DNA of 5,555 nt, taken from positions 1 to 5,555 of the forward strand of contig CAAGHO010000004.1 in the NCBI GenBank assembly GCA_900769695.1, in the 5' to 3' direction. This document shows positions 1 through 5,333 of the stretch, one piece after another. The notes under the pieces were generated by a model, which was not told the origin of the DNA, ran no database searches, and worked only from the letters and a program-made list of their open reading frames with translations. Made by a program: the position numbers and the translations under genes. The stretch is from Bacilli bacterium (GTDB taxonomy: Bacteria; Bacillota_I; Bacilli_A; RF39; UBA660). Numbering within the stretch: the first letter of the stretch is position 1; each line of letters opens with the position of its first letter.

Positions 1-391
1 CATCCTTTAATAAAATATATATTATTTTAGAATCAATTATTCTATTCTCATCTGCTACTACAATTGATTTGCCACCTTCATCTGTATATTTTTCTAAATC
101 TGCTAAAGATAACTTATAACTACTTGTACTATTTTTATTTGTTAATGTAAATGTATATTCAGTAGTTTCCATTCCTTGACTATAACTTCTTGGTACTTCA
201 TTTACAAGAGTTATTCCTTCACTTGTTGTATCATCTAGTATTAAATCTAAATTTCCAGCCGTTATTTTATTTACCACATTCGAACTTTTTGTTAGTCTTA
301 ACCATGCATATGTTGAAGCTATTACTAACACTAAAAGCAAAATTAGAATAACAACTAATGTCTTCTTGTTTTTCTTAATTATTTCTTTCAT
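1..391 (-). CDS. TasA/camelysin-like anchored or secreted protein, N-terminal part (3' end beyond window)
   Basis: An open frame of 130 codons runs from ATG at 391 off the left edge without a stop, so the C-terminus is missing. Residues 1-10 are lysine-rich and residues 11-29 form one hydrophobic helix ending in ASTYAWL. NKITAGNLDL follows at 41-50. A hydrophobic segment, a small-residue/aromatic cleavage zone and then an AGxLDL strand is the layout of SipW-dependent signal peptides as in TasA and camelysin. Residues 78-96 (EYTFTLTNKN onward) resemble the beta-sandwich core of that family and match residues 77-95 of the next gene. The likely location is the outer membrane face, cell wall or extracellular fibres. 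A Shine-Dalgarno AAAGGGAAG (400-408) lies 8 bases before the ATG. A terminator lies upstream, so it probably has its own promoter (415-444). No SipW-type peptidase gene is in the window. The family-level call is by resemblance; the exact function is unknown. Confidence 0.68.
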   Translation of the reverse strand, partial: MKEIIKKNKKTLVVILILLLVLVIASTYAWLRLTKSSNVVNKITAGNLDLILDDTTSEGITLVNEVPRSYSQGMETTEYTFTLTNKNSTSSYKLSLADLEKYTDEGGKSIVVADENRIIDSKIIYILLKD

Positions 392-414
392 TATCTACAC
401 TTCCCTTTAGTATT

Positions 415-444
415 AGAATACACTTCTTCTATACAATTAGTCAA
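415..444 (-). promoter_or_regulatory. Candidate sigma-A promoter for the 1-391 gene
   Basis: On the minus strand, TTGACT (439-444; 5/6 match to TTGACA) is separated by 18 bases from TATTCT (415-420; 4/6 match to TATAAT). Transcription would start near 408, at the Shine-Dalgarno, giving a leader of about 17 bases. The preceding gene ends in a terminator, which makes an independent promoter likely. The -10 box is imperfect. Confidence 0.4.
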
Positions 445-476
445 CTGATTTAAAAGCTAATTTTCAAATTTACAGC

Positions 477-505
477 AAAAGAAAAAATCAAGTAATCTTG
501 ATTTT
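477..505 (-). terminator. Intrinsic terminator after the 506-1078 gene
   Basis: A perfect 9-bp stem (484-492 with 497-505) encloses the loop TAAT. Read on the minus strand, it is followed by a T-rich tail TTCTTTT. The stem starts at the base after the TAG stop (506-508). Only two of the nine pairs are G-C, so termination may be partial. Position, stem and tail all fit a Rho-independent terminator on the minus strand. Confidence 0.55.
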
Positions 506-1078
506 CTATTTTGTGATTGCTACTTGACTACCTAAATCATTTACTCTAATTAAGCCATGATAATGTAAGTTAGCTCCTGTTTGTAGTGAGTCACCTGATA
601 TCCAAAATCTCATTGTATATTCTTCTTGTTGGTTAGCTTTAATAATTCTAGTTAGAACCTCTCCATTTACTAAATCACTCAAAGAATAAATACGATTTTG
701 TTCACCATTTTTATGGATTGAAAATTTTATAAGATTATGTGGAATTTGATATTCTAAACAATCATCATCTTTTACTTTCATTTCATTATCATCTATATTA
801 ATAGAATATTTTAAACTTGCATTAGTATTATTCTTAATTGTAAAAGTATAAGCCTTAGATGATAAACCAACACTATCTCTTACTGGAGTTAATTTCAAAA
901 TATTAACTTCTGCTCCTGTTTTTTCATGAAACGTTACATCTATTGTAGATGTGTTGTAGTCAACATTTCTTGAGTCTTTAAATTTATAATATATTTTATA
1001 AGTTGCCACAAGAGCAAATGCCAAAATAAAGATTACTACCACTATTTCTTTTTTTCTTACCTTTAATTGATATAACAT
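506..1078 (-). CDS. Membrane-anchored TasA-like/hypothetical surface protein (190 aa)
   Basis: This is a complete small gene with start ATG at 1078-1076 and stop TAG at 506-508. A Shine-Dalgarno AGAGGTG (1086-1092) sits 7 bases before the ATG. Residues 1-10 are basic and 11-29 form one hydrophobic helix. The rest (about 160 residues) is hydrophilic and strand-rich, so the predicted topology is an N-terminal anchor with an exterior domain. VNILKLTPVRDS followed by YTFTIKNN (58-84) resembles the TasA/camelysin core, in which a 'VNLSNLKPGD'-like strand leads into 'F.F.NNG'. It also lines up with the neighbour at 1-391 (YTFTL-TN-N-S). The C-terminal part (EYTMRFWISGD, then LHYHGLIRVND) is a second strand-rich half seen in many small Bacillota surface proteins. 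Unlike its neighbour it lacks a clear signal-peptidase site and the AGxLDL motif (it has TSTIDV), so it may remain membrane-anchored. It lies 50 bp after the FemX-like gene with its own promoter. Function unknown; a surface structural or fibre-accessory role is inference. Confidence 0.72.
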   Translation of the reverse strand: MLYQLKVRKKEIVVVIFILAFALVATYKIYYKFKDSRNVDYNTSTIDVTFHEKTGAEVNILKLTPVRDSVGLSSKAYTFTIKNNTNASLKYSINIDDNEMKVKDDDCLEYQIPHNLIKFSIHKNGEQNRIYSLSDLVNGEVLTRIIKANQQEEYTMRFWISGDSLQTGANLHYHGLIRVNDLGSQVAITK

Positions 1079-1098
1079 CTTTCTACACCTCTTTTAAT

Positions 1099-1128
1099 AT
1101 AATAATTCATTTTTTAATTCTTAGTCAA
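1099..1128 (-). promoter_or_regulatory. Candidate sigma-A promoter for the 506-1078 gene
   Basis: On the minus strand, TTGACT (1123-1128) and TATTAT (1099-1104) match consensus at 5/6 each with an 18-base spacer. The -35 box directly abuts the TAA stop (1129-1131) of the FemX-like gene, so the whole promoter sits in the 50-bp gap. The predicted start is near 1092, at the Shine-Dalgarno. I see no terminator between the two genes, so read-through from upstream could add to expression. Confidence 0.55.
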
Positions 1129-2424
1129 TTATAATTTTGATTTAATATTTTTTACTCCATGGTAAACTTTAAAAGCAATTTTATAAGCATGATACCAAAA
1201 CTTAGAAATAACTAAGTCAAATTCTCCAATAAGTTCAACTACTTTACCACCAAACCCTCTTTTAAATAGATAAAGGCCATATAGAGGATTTTTTTCATCA
1301 AAGTCACCTGTTATTCCATAGAAATTATATCTCTTATAGTTATTTTCGATAGCATATTTACATCCTGCCCAATGAACTGTATATGCTGATTGAAATTCCA
1401 TAAATTTTTCATAACTTCCACCAACAAGTGATAATACTTCATCACCATGAATTAAGAAAAGAATTCCTCCTAAAGTAATAACATCTCCATATTCTTTTTG
1501 TAAAGAGACAATCTCATCTTTTTTCTTTTCAACACGTTCGATATTTTTTTCATCTTCTTTTTGTTTAGAAAGATATTTTTTTTCATTCATTTTATTAATA
1601 CCATTATCATGTTTATATTTTCTTTCATCATATTCTTTTTTATAGTCAGCTATTTCTTTTTCTAAATTAGAAATCAACTCTTTAGTATGTAGCTCTGCAA
1701 CTAATATTTTTAAAATGCCTTTAGGCTCTAAAGTCTTATACATGTTTTGATAATAAGATAGAGGTCTATCAATAAAATTTCTTCTATCTCCAGTATGTTG
1801 CATGATATCTTTAAATATAGGTAATTCGTCATAAGATATTTCTCTTGTTGTAATACAAAGTCTTTCATTTTTTCTAATTATTTGTCTTGTTTTAGAATCC
1901 ATTCCATTCATTACTTCATCTACAGTTTTATTCTTAGTTTCTGTAACAAATATCCAACGTGGTTGTAAAGTATCTTGCATCAAATTAAAACCAAAATGTT
2001 TATAACCTAACTTTACTAGATTTTGAAAAGCTTTTTTATTATCTTTTCCACCTTCAACTATCTTACCATCTAAATCACGTTCTTGATAACTCATATAAGG
2101 ATCTATTTTTATAAATATAGCATTTTTTTCTTTAGCAAATTCACCTATCTTTAAAGTAAATTCTTTTAGCAATTTAAAATCATTATAATCAATTAAAAAA
2201 CCTCTAGGTGCATAACACATATTTTTCTTTATAATAGGTAGACTTTTAGTTAATAAAAGAGTTGCAGCTACTACCTTTTTATTATCAACAAGACCTAAAT
2301 AATAATGTTTCCAACCATTAACTTCTTTTAATTTTCCCCATGATGTTGTTTGACTAAAACTTGCTTGTTCATGATTTTCTTCAAATTTTGTAAATTCTTT
2401 TTCTGTTAACTCTCTAAATATCAT
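1129..2424 (-). CDS. FemX/FemA-family peptidoglycan-bridge aminoacyltransferase
   Basis: This enzyme family moves amino acids from aminoacyl-tRNA onto the stem-peptide lysine (or an existing bridge) of lipid II at the inner membrane face. It builds the interpeptide bridge. From the ATG at 2424 the protein has 431 residues, close to the family norm of about 400-430. Visible features in order: FSQTTSWGKLKEVNGW (23-38), YAPRGFLIDY (71-80), IKIDPY (105-110), TGDRRNFIDRPLSYY (211-225), then a Lys/Glu-rich coiled-coil arm at about 248-312. That arm matches the helical arm of S. aureus FemA in place and size. The fold resumes with GGSYEKFMEFQSAY (335-348), YNFYGITGDF (366-375) and LFKRGFGGKVVELIGEF (386-402). 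A basic tail follows. The amino acid donated and the bridge position (FemX, FemA, FemB or MurM-like) cannot be read from sequence. It is divergent from the 2575 gene. An ATG at 2430 would add two residues, but its ribosome site is only one base away. Confidence 0.92.
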   Translation of the reverse strand: MIFRELTEKEFTKFEENHEQASFSQTTSWGKLKEVNGWKHYYLGLVDNKKVVAATLLLTKSLPIIKKNMCYAPRGFLIDYNDFKLLKEFTLKIGEFAKEKNAIFIKIDPYMSYQERDLDGKIVEGGKDNKKAFQNLVKLGYKHFGFNLMQDTLQPRWIFVTETKNKTVDEVMNGMDSKTRQIIRKNERLCITTREISYDELPIFKDIMQHTGDRRNFIDRPLSYYQNMYKTLEPKGILKILVAELHTKELISNLEKEIADYKKEYDERKYKHDNGINKMNEKKYLSKQKEDEKNIERVEKKKDEIVSLQKEYGDVITLGGILFLIHGDEVLSLVGGSYEKFMEFQSAYTVHWAGCKYAIENNYKRYNFYGITGDFDEKNPLYGLYLFKRGFGGKVVELIGEFDLVISKFWYHAYKIAFKVYHGVKNIKSKL

Positions 2425-2431
2425 ATACATG

Positions 2432-2437
2432 CTCCTT
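2432..2437 (-). promoter_or_regulatory. Ribosome binding site deciding the FemX-like start
   Basis: AAGGAG on the minus strand lies 1 base before the first in-frame ATG (2430-2428) and 7 bases before the second (2424-2422). Seven is normal Shine-Dalgarno spacing and one is not workable, so translation should start at 2424 (protein begins MIFREL). Confidence 0.75.
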
Positions 2438-2448
2438 CACTAGTATTT

Positions 2449-2477
2449 ATTATAACTCATTTTCATATCTTTACCAA
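2449..2477 (-). promoter_or_regulatory. Sigma-A promoter of the FemX-like gene
   Basis: On the minus strand, TTGGTA (2472-2477; 4/6 match) is followed after exactly 17 bases by a perfect TATAAT (2449-2454). Transcription would start near 2442, about 18 bases before the preferred ATG at 2424. This is the best-matching promoter in the window. Confidence 0.65.
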
Positions 2478-2502
2478 TTGTTTTAAGTAAATATAAGTAA
2501 AA

Positions 2503-2555
2503 TTGTGTTAATTATTTATTTTTTGTACTATTTAATTTTTTTAATATGTTAAAAT
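2503..2555 (+). promoter_or_regulatory. Candidate promoter region of the DUF975-CmpB gene (two alternatives)
   Basis: Two weak options exist on the plus strand. One is TTGTGT (2503-2508), 17 bases, then TACTAT (2526-2531), which starts transcription near 2538. The other is an extended -10 element TGTTAAAAT (2547-2555) with no good -35, which starts near 2562, at the ribosome site. The arms GTTAA/TTAAC (2549-2553 and 2559-2563) form a short dyad over the second option. The region 2425-2574 holds only these divergent signals and no gene. Confidence 0.35.
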
Positions 2556-2563
2556 TAATTAAC

Positions 2564-2569
2564 AGGTGG
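2564..2569 (+). promoter_or_regulatory. Ribosome binding site deciding the DUF975-CmpB start
   Basis: AGGTGG lies 5 bases before ATG at 2575. The frame also has a GTG at 2566, but that triplet is part of this Shine-Dalgarno and has no ribosome site of its own. ATG 2575 is therefore the start. Confidence 0.75.
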
Positions 2570-2574
2570 TAATT

Positions 2575-4092
2575 ATGTTTAGTATTAAAGATATTAGAAA
2601 AAAATCATTTAAAAATTTAAAGACTAATTATTTAACAAAAGTATTTGTTTGTTTATTTACACTACTAGTCTTAGGTAGTTTTGGTCTTACAAAATCAGCT
2701 TTAAATAATGGTAAAGATTTGCTTACTAGTTATATTCCTGAAATTGTTAATTATAATAAAAGTAAAAATATTACTATTGAAACCAAAGCTAAAAAGGGAG
2801 TATTTAAGAAAGTATATGATGTTTCTAAAGATATTGTTGCCAGTAGTGAGATCTATATTACATCAGCTGAAAACTTAATAAAGAAAGTAATTAATAATGA
2901 TAGTGTTTTTAATATTGTAAATATTTCTTTTTCAATACTAATCGCGGTTTTATTTAAAGTATTTGTTCTTGATGTCATTGCAGTTGGAGAATCTCGTTTT
3001 TTCCTAGAAAGTAAAAAATATAAAAAGACTAAGTTTACAAGAATATTTTCATTATTTAAAAGAAAAAAATATTTAGCTACTGTAAAAACTATTTTTGTAA
3101 AAAATCTTTATTCATACTTATGGGATTTAACTATTATTGGAGGAATTATTAAATTCTACTCTTATCGTATGGTTAAGTTTATAGTAGCAGAAAATCCTAA
3201 TATTAAACCAAATGAAGCAATTAATCTTTCAAAAGAAATGATGAATGGAAATAAATTTAAAATGTTCCTTCTTGATATGTCTTTTATTGGTTATGAAATT
3301 CTAAATGTTATTACTTTTGGTTTAGTAGGAATTTTCTTCTTAGATCCTTATATAAGAGAAGCTGAAGTAAGTATTTATTATAACTTAAGAGAAAAATATC
3401 TAGATAAATATCCTAATTATTTTAATGATAAAGAGCTTGATATTACAAATATTGAAAATTATTATCCAGGTACTAAAAAAGAAGAAATCAAACTTGATTA
3501 TTATCGTAGATATAGCTTAACTTCATTTATTTTATTCTTCTTTAGTTTTTCTTTTGTTGGTTGGTGTTGGGAAGTATTACTTGAAATTGTTAAACACTCA
3601 AGATTTGTCAATAGAGGAACCCTAATGGGACCTTGGTTACCTATTTATGGTTGGGGATGTGTTTTAGTACTTCTACTAATGATACCTAAAAAGGCTAAAA
3701 AAATTACTGACAAACCTCTTGTTACCTTTTTCTTAATTATGGTTATTTGTGCTTTAATTGAATATTTTACAAGTTGGTATTTGGAAACGTTTAAGTGTGC
3801 TAGATGGTGGAGTTATTATGGATACTTTTTAAATATAAATGGTAGAATTTGTTTAGAATGTAGTATATTTTTTGGAATTGGTGGAACTTTCTGTATTTAT
3901 TTCATGGCTCCTAAACTTGATAAAGTATTTAATAAAATATCACCAGATAAGAAAAGTCTTATTTGTATAATCTTAGTAGGTTTATTTATAATTGACTCTA
4001 TGTACTCATCAAAACATCCAAATATGGGTGCTGGTATAAGTAGTAATATAAATCCTGGTGTTGAATCAAAGTATTGCAAAGAAAAGAACTGA
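2575..4092 (+). CDS. DUF975 + CmpB/PF06541 'ABC-transporter type IV' fusion membrane protein
   Basis: This is a 505-residue integral membrane protein with two recognisable parts. Residues 1-275 look like DUF975 (PF06161). They have a basic start and a hydrophobic helix (22-38), then an insert of about 70 polar residues (about 42-111), then helices near 113-137, 183-204 and 229-258. The family hallmark AYS-like motif and 'AENP' stretch are present: FYSYRMVKFIVAENP (194-208), then EAINLSKEMMNG (214-225). Residues 312-450 match PF06541: GWCWE (329-333), RGTLMGPWLPIYGWG (347-361), EYFTSWYLE (396-404), RWW (410-412) and NINGRICLE (420-428). A further hydrophobic helix at 461-476 and a polar tail end the protein. 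All key motifs of both domains are intact. Neither domain has an established function; PF06541 is named for a putative transporter link and there is no ATPase gene nearby. The gene diverges from the FemX-like gene and converges with galE. Confidence 0.85.
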   Translation: MFSIKDIRKKSFKNLKTNYLTKVFVCLFTLLVLGSFGLTKSALNNGKDLLTSYIPEIVNYNKSKNITIETKAKKGVFKKVYDVSKDIVASSEIYITSAENLIKKVINNDSVFNIVNISFSILIAVLFKVFVLDVIAVGESRFFLESKKYKKTKFTRIFSLFKRKKYLATVKTIFVKNLYSYLWDLTIIGGIIKFYSYRMVKFIVAENPNIKPNEAINLSKEMMNGNKFKMFLLDMSFIGYEILNVITFGLVGIFFLDPYIREAEVSIYYNLREKYLDKYPNYFNDKELDITNIENYYPGTKKEEIKLDYYRRYSLTSFILFFFSFSFVGWCWEVLLEIVKHSRFVNRGTLMGPWLPIYGWGCVLVLLLMIPKKAKKITDKPLVTFFLIMVICALIEYFTSWYLETFKCARWWSYYGYFLNINGRICLECSIFFGIGGTFCIYFMAPKLDKVFNKISPDKKSLICIILVGLFIIDSMYSSKHPNMGAGISSNINPGVESKYCKEKN

Positions 4093-4122
4093 TAACATTA
4101 AATCAGTTCTATTTTTGTTTTT
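4085..4122. terminator. Shared bidirectional intrinsic terminator between the DUF975-CmpB gene and galE
   Basis: A perfect 9-bp stem, AGAACTGAT (4085-4093) with ATCAGTTCT (4102-4110), has an 8-base loop. On the plus strand it is followed by ATTTTTGTTTTT (4111-4122). On the minus strand the stem is followed by TTTTCTTT. The TGA stop of the plus-strand gene (4090-4092) lies inside the left arm, and the TAA of galE (4121-4123) is just beyond the plus-strand T-run. One hairpin can thus end both convergent transcripts. Confidence 0.8.
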
Positions 4123-5125
4123 ATGAATGATTCTTTTCATAGTTCCAAGCATCTTTAACCATATCTTCTAAAGTAAGCTCACAACTAAAACCTAATTCTT
4201 CTTTTGCTTTCTTAGGATCACTATAGCATGTTGCGATATCACCTGGTCTACGATCTACTATCTTATAGTTTATCTTGATTCCATTAGCTTTTTCAAAGGC
4301 ATTAATCATATCTAGAACACTGTAACCTACTCCAGTTCCAAGATTATAAATATATAAGCCTTGTTTTTCTTTATCTAATTTTTCAACTGCTTTAATATGA
4401 CCACGAGCTAGATCAACAACATGAATATAATCTCTTACTCCTGTACCATCTTTAGTATCATAGTCAGAACCAAATACTGATAGACATTCTAATTTTTTAG
4501 CAGCTACTTTTGAAATATAAGGCATTAAGTTAGCTGGAATTCCATTTGGTTCTTCTCCAATAAGACCTGATTTATGAGCTCCTATTGGATTAAAATATCT
4601 TAAGATACATATATCCCAAGTATTGTCTGATTTATATAAATCTTTTAATATTTGTTCTACAAATAATTTACTTGTTCCATATGGATTAGTTGTTCCACCA
4701 GTTTTAGCATCTTCTGTTATAGGAACTATTTCTGGATCTCCATATACTGTAGCACTAGAAGAAAATACTAATCTTTTACAATCATATTTTTTCATTACTT
4801 TTAGTAAATTTAAGACAGTTGAAACATTATTAGTATAATACTCAACTGGTTTTTGAACTGATTCTCCTACAGCTTTATAAGCCGCAAAATCAATGACACA
4901 ATCTATTTCATTTTCTTCAAAAATTTTAGAAAGAATTTCTTCATCAATCATATTTCCTTCATAAAATTTTACTTCTTTATTAGTTAGCTTTTTAATAGCA
5001 TCAAGGACAGATTTTTTACTATTACTAAAATTATCTAATCCTACCACATCATATCCTTCATTTAGAAGTTCTACACATGTATGACTTCCAATATAACCAC
5101 AACATCCTGTTACAAATATTTTCAC
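4121..5125 (-). CDS. galE: UDP-glucose 4-epimerase
   Basis: GalE interconverts UDP-glucose and UDP-galactose in the cytoplasm with tightly bound NAD. It serves the Leloir pathway and the supply of galactose for surface glycans. The protein is 334 residues, the usual length. The NAD-binding Rossmann motif is TGCCGYIG (6-13), with Cys-Cys in place of the common Gly-Ala or Ala-Gly. The catalytic set is Ser124 (in SSSATVYG), Tyr149 and Lys153 (in YGTSK), at the same numbers as in E. coli. RYFNPIGAH (176-184), GVRDYIHVVDLARGH (229-243) and DRRPGD (291-296) are also intact. At the position of E. coli Tyr299 it has Cys300, as in human GALE (Cys307), which favours acceptance of the larger UDP-GlcNAc/UDP-GalNAc. 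The start is GTG at 5125, with AGAGGTG 5 bases upstream. An ATG two bases before it reads straight into TGA. No other gal genes are in the window, so a biosynthetic glycan role is as likely as galactose catabolism. Confidence 0.96.
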   Translation of the reverse strand: MKIFVTGCCGYIGSHTCVELLNEGYDVVGLDNFSNSKKSVLDAIKKLTNKEVKFYEGNMIDEEILSKIFEENEIDCVIDFAAYKAVGESVQKPVEYYTNNVSTVLNLLKVMKKYDCKRLVFSSSATVYGDPEIVPITEDAKTGGTTNPYGTSKLFVEQILKDLYKSDNTWDICILRYFNPIGAHKSGLIGEEPNGIPANLMPYISKVAAKKLECLSVFGSDYDTKDGTGVRDYIHVVDLARGHIKAVEKLDKEKQGLYIYNLGTGVGYSVLDMINAFEKANGIKINYKIVDRRPGDIATCYSDPKKAKEELGFSCELTLEDMVKDAWNYEKNHS

Positions 5126-5130
5126 ATTAT

Positions 5131-5137
5131 CACCTCT
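5131..5137 (-). promoter_or_regulatory. Ribosome binding site supporting the GTG start of galE
   Basis: AGAGGTG on the minus strand lies 5 bases before GTG at 5125-5123. The same AGAGGTG precedes the 506-1078 gene. The overlapping ATG at 5127-5125 is out of frame and followed by TGA, so GTG is the only start that gives the full NAD-binding motif. Confidence 0.8.
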
Positions 5138-5143
5138 ATATTC

Positions 5144-5172
5144 ATATTATCATAAAACTGTTTTATAAACAA
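5144..5172 (-). promoter_or_regulatory. Candidate promoter of galE
   Basis: On the minus strand, TTGTTT (5167-5172; 3/6 match) is followed by 17 bases and then TAATAT (5144-5149; 4/6 match). TG one base upstream makes an extended -10 (TGATAATAT). Transcription would start near 5137, leaving only about 12 bases of leader. The -35 box lies in the 14-bp palindrome at 5168-5181. Confidence 0.35.
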
Positions 5173-5181
5173 TTAATTGTT
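5168..5181. repeat. Perfect 14-bp palindrome upstream of galE
   Basis: AACAATTAATTGTT is its own reverse complement and overlaps the predicted -35 box of galE. It is flanked on both sides by TTATAA (5163-5168 and 5183-5188). A second dyad, ATAAAA/TTTTAT (5152-5157 and 5161-5166), lies next to it. It could be an operator for a dimeric regulator, but short palindromes are common by chance in AT-rich DNA. Confidence 0.4.
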
Positions 5182-5191
5182 CTTATAATTC

Positions 5192-5230
5192 AGGATAAAC
5201 GCATGAAATTTTAAATCATGCGTTTGTTCT
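5192..5230 (+). other. Long hairpin in the galE-Rpn intergenic region
   Basis: A perfect 10-bp stem, AAACGCATGA (5197-5206) with TCATGCGTTT (5216-5225), encloses a 9-base loop. It can be extended by five outer pairs (5192-5196 with 5226-5230), two of them G-U if the RNA is the plus strand. On the minus strand those two become A-C mismatches. The downstream plus strand is T-rich. Possible roles are the 5' stem of a small plus-strand RNA or a terminator. No plus-strand protein gene lies upstream for it to terminate. Confidence 0.5.
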
Positions 5231-5253
5231 GTTATTTTGTGGGATTTTCCATT

Positions 5254-5291
5254 TAAAAAGGGATAGCATCCACATACATGATGTTATCTCT
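5254..5291 (-). terminator. Hairpin after the Rpn-family gene; candidate terminator
   Basis: The arms at 5259-5270 and 5280-5291 pair over 12 bp around a 9-base loop. Read on the minus strand the stem carries two A-C mismatches but runs directly into CCCTTTTTAAAT, a terminator-like T-run, about 43 bp after the Rpn stop. Read as plus-strand RNA the same stem is fully paired, with two G-U wobbles. It may terminate the Rpn gene or belong to a plus-strand RNA; the orientation is not settled. Confidence 0.4.
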
Positions 5292-5333
5292 ACATTTAAC
5301 AGCCTGATTTTTTTCTTTTTGTAGTGGTAAGTT

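Noticed and set aside
1488..1683. The Lys/Glu-rich stretch in the FemX-like protein as an inserted foreign domain
   Set aside because: A coiled-coil helical arm of about 60 residues at this place is normal in the FemA family.
2566..2574. GTG at 2566 as start of the DUF975-CmpB gene
   Set aside because: The GTG is part of the AGGTGG ribosome site of the ATG at 2575 and has no site of its own.
3897..4079. A 60-codon minus-strand open frame inside the DUF975-CmpB gene
   Set aside because: It lies wholly antisense to a well-supported coding region, has no ribosome site that I can see and no recognisable domain.
4623..4838. A 71-codon plus-strand open frame inside galE
   Set aside because: It is antisense to the highly conserved catalytic part of galE (SSSATVYG to YGTSK), so its openness is explained by that gene.
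5192..5291. The two hairpins as a CRISPR array, REP cluster or transposon ends
   Set aside because: The two stems do not share sequence, no direct repeats with spacers are present, and I see no flanking target duplication.
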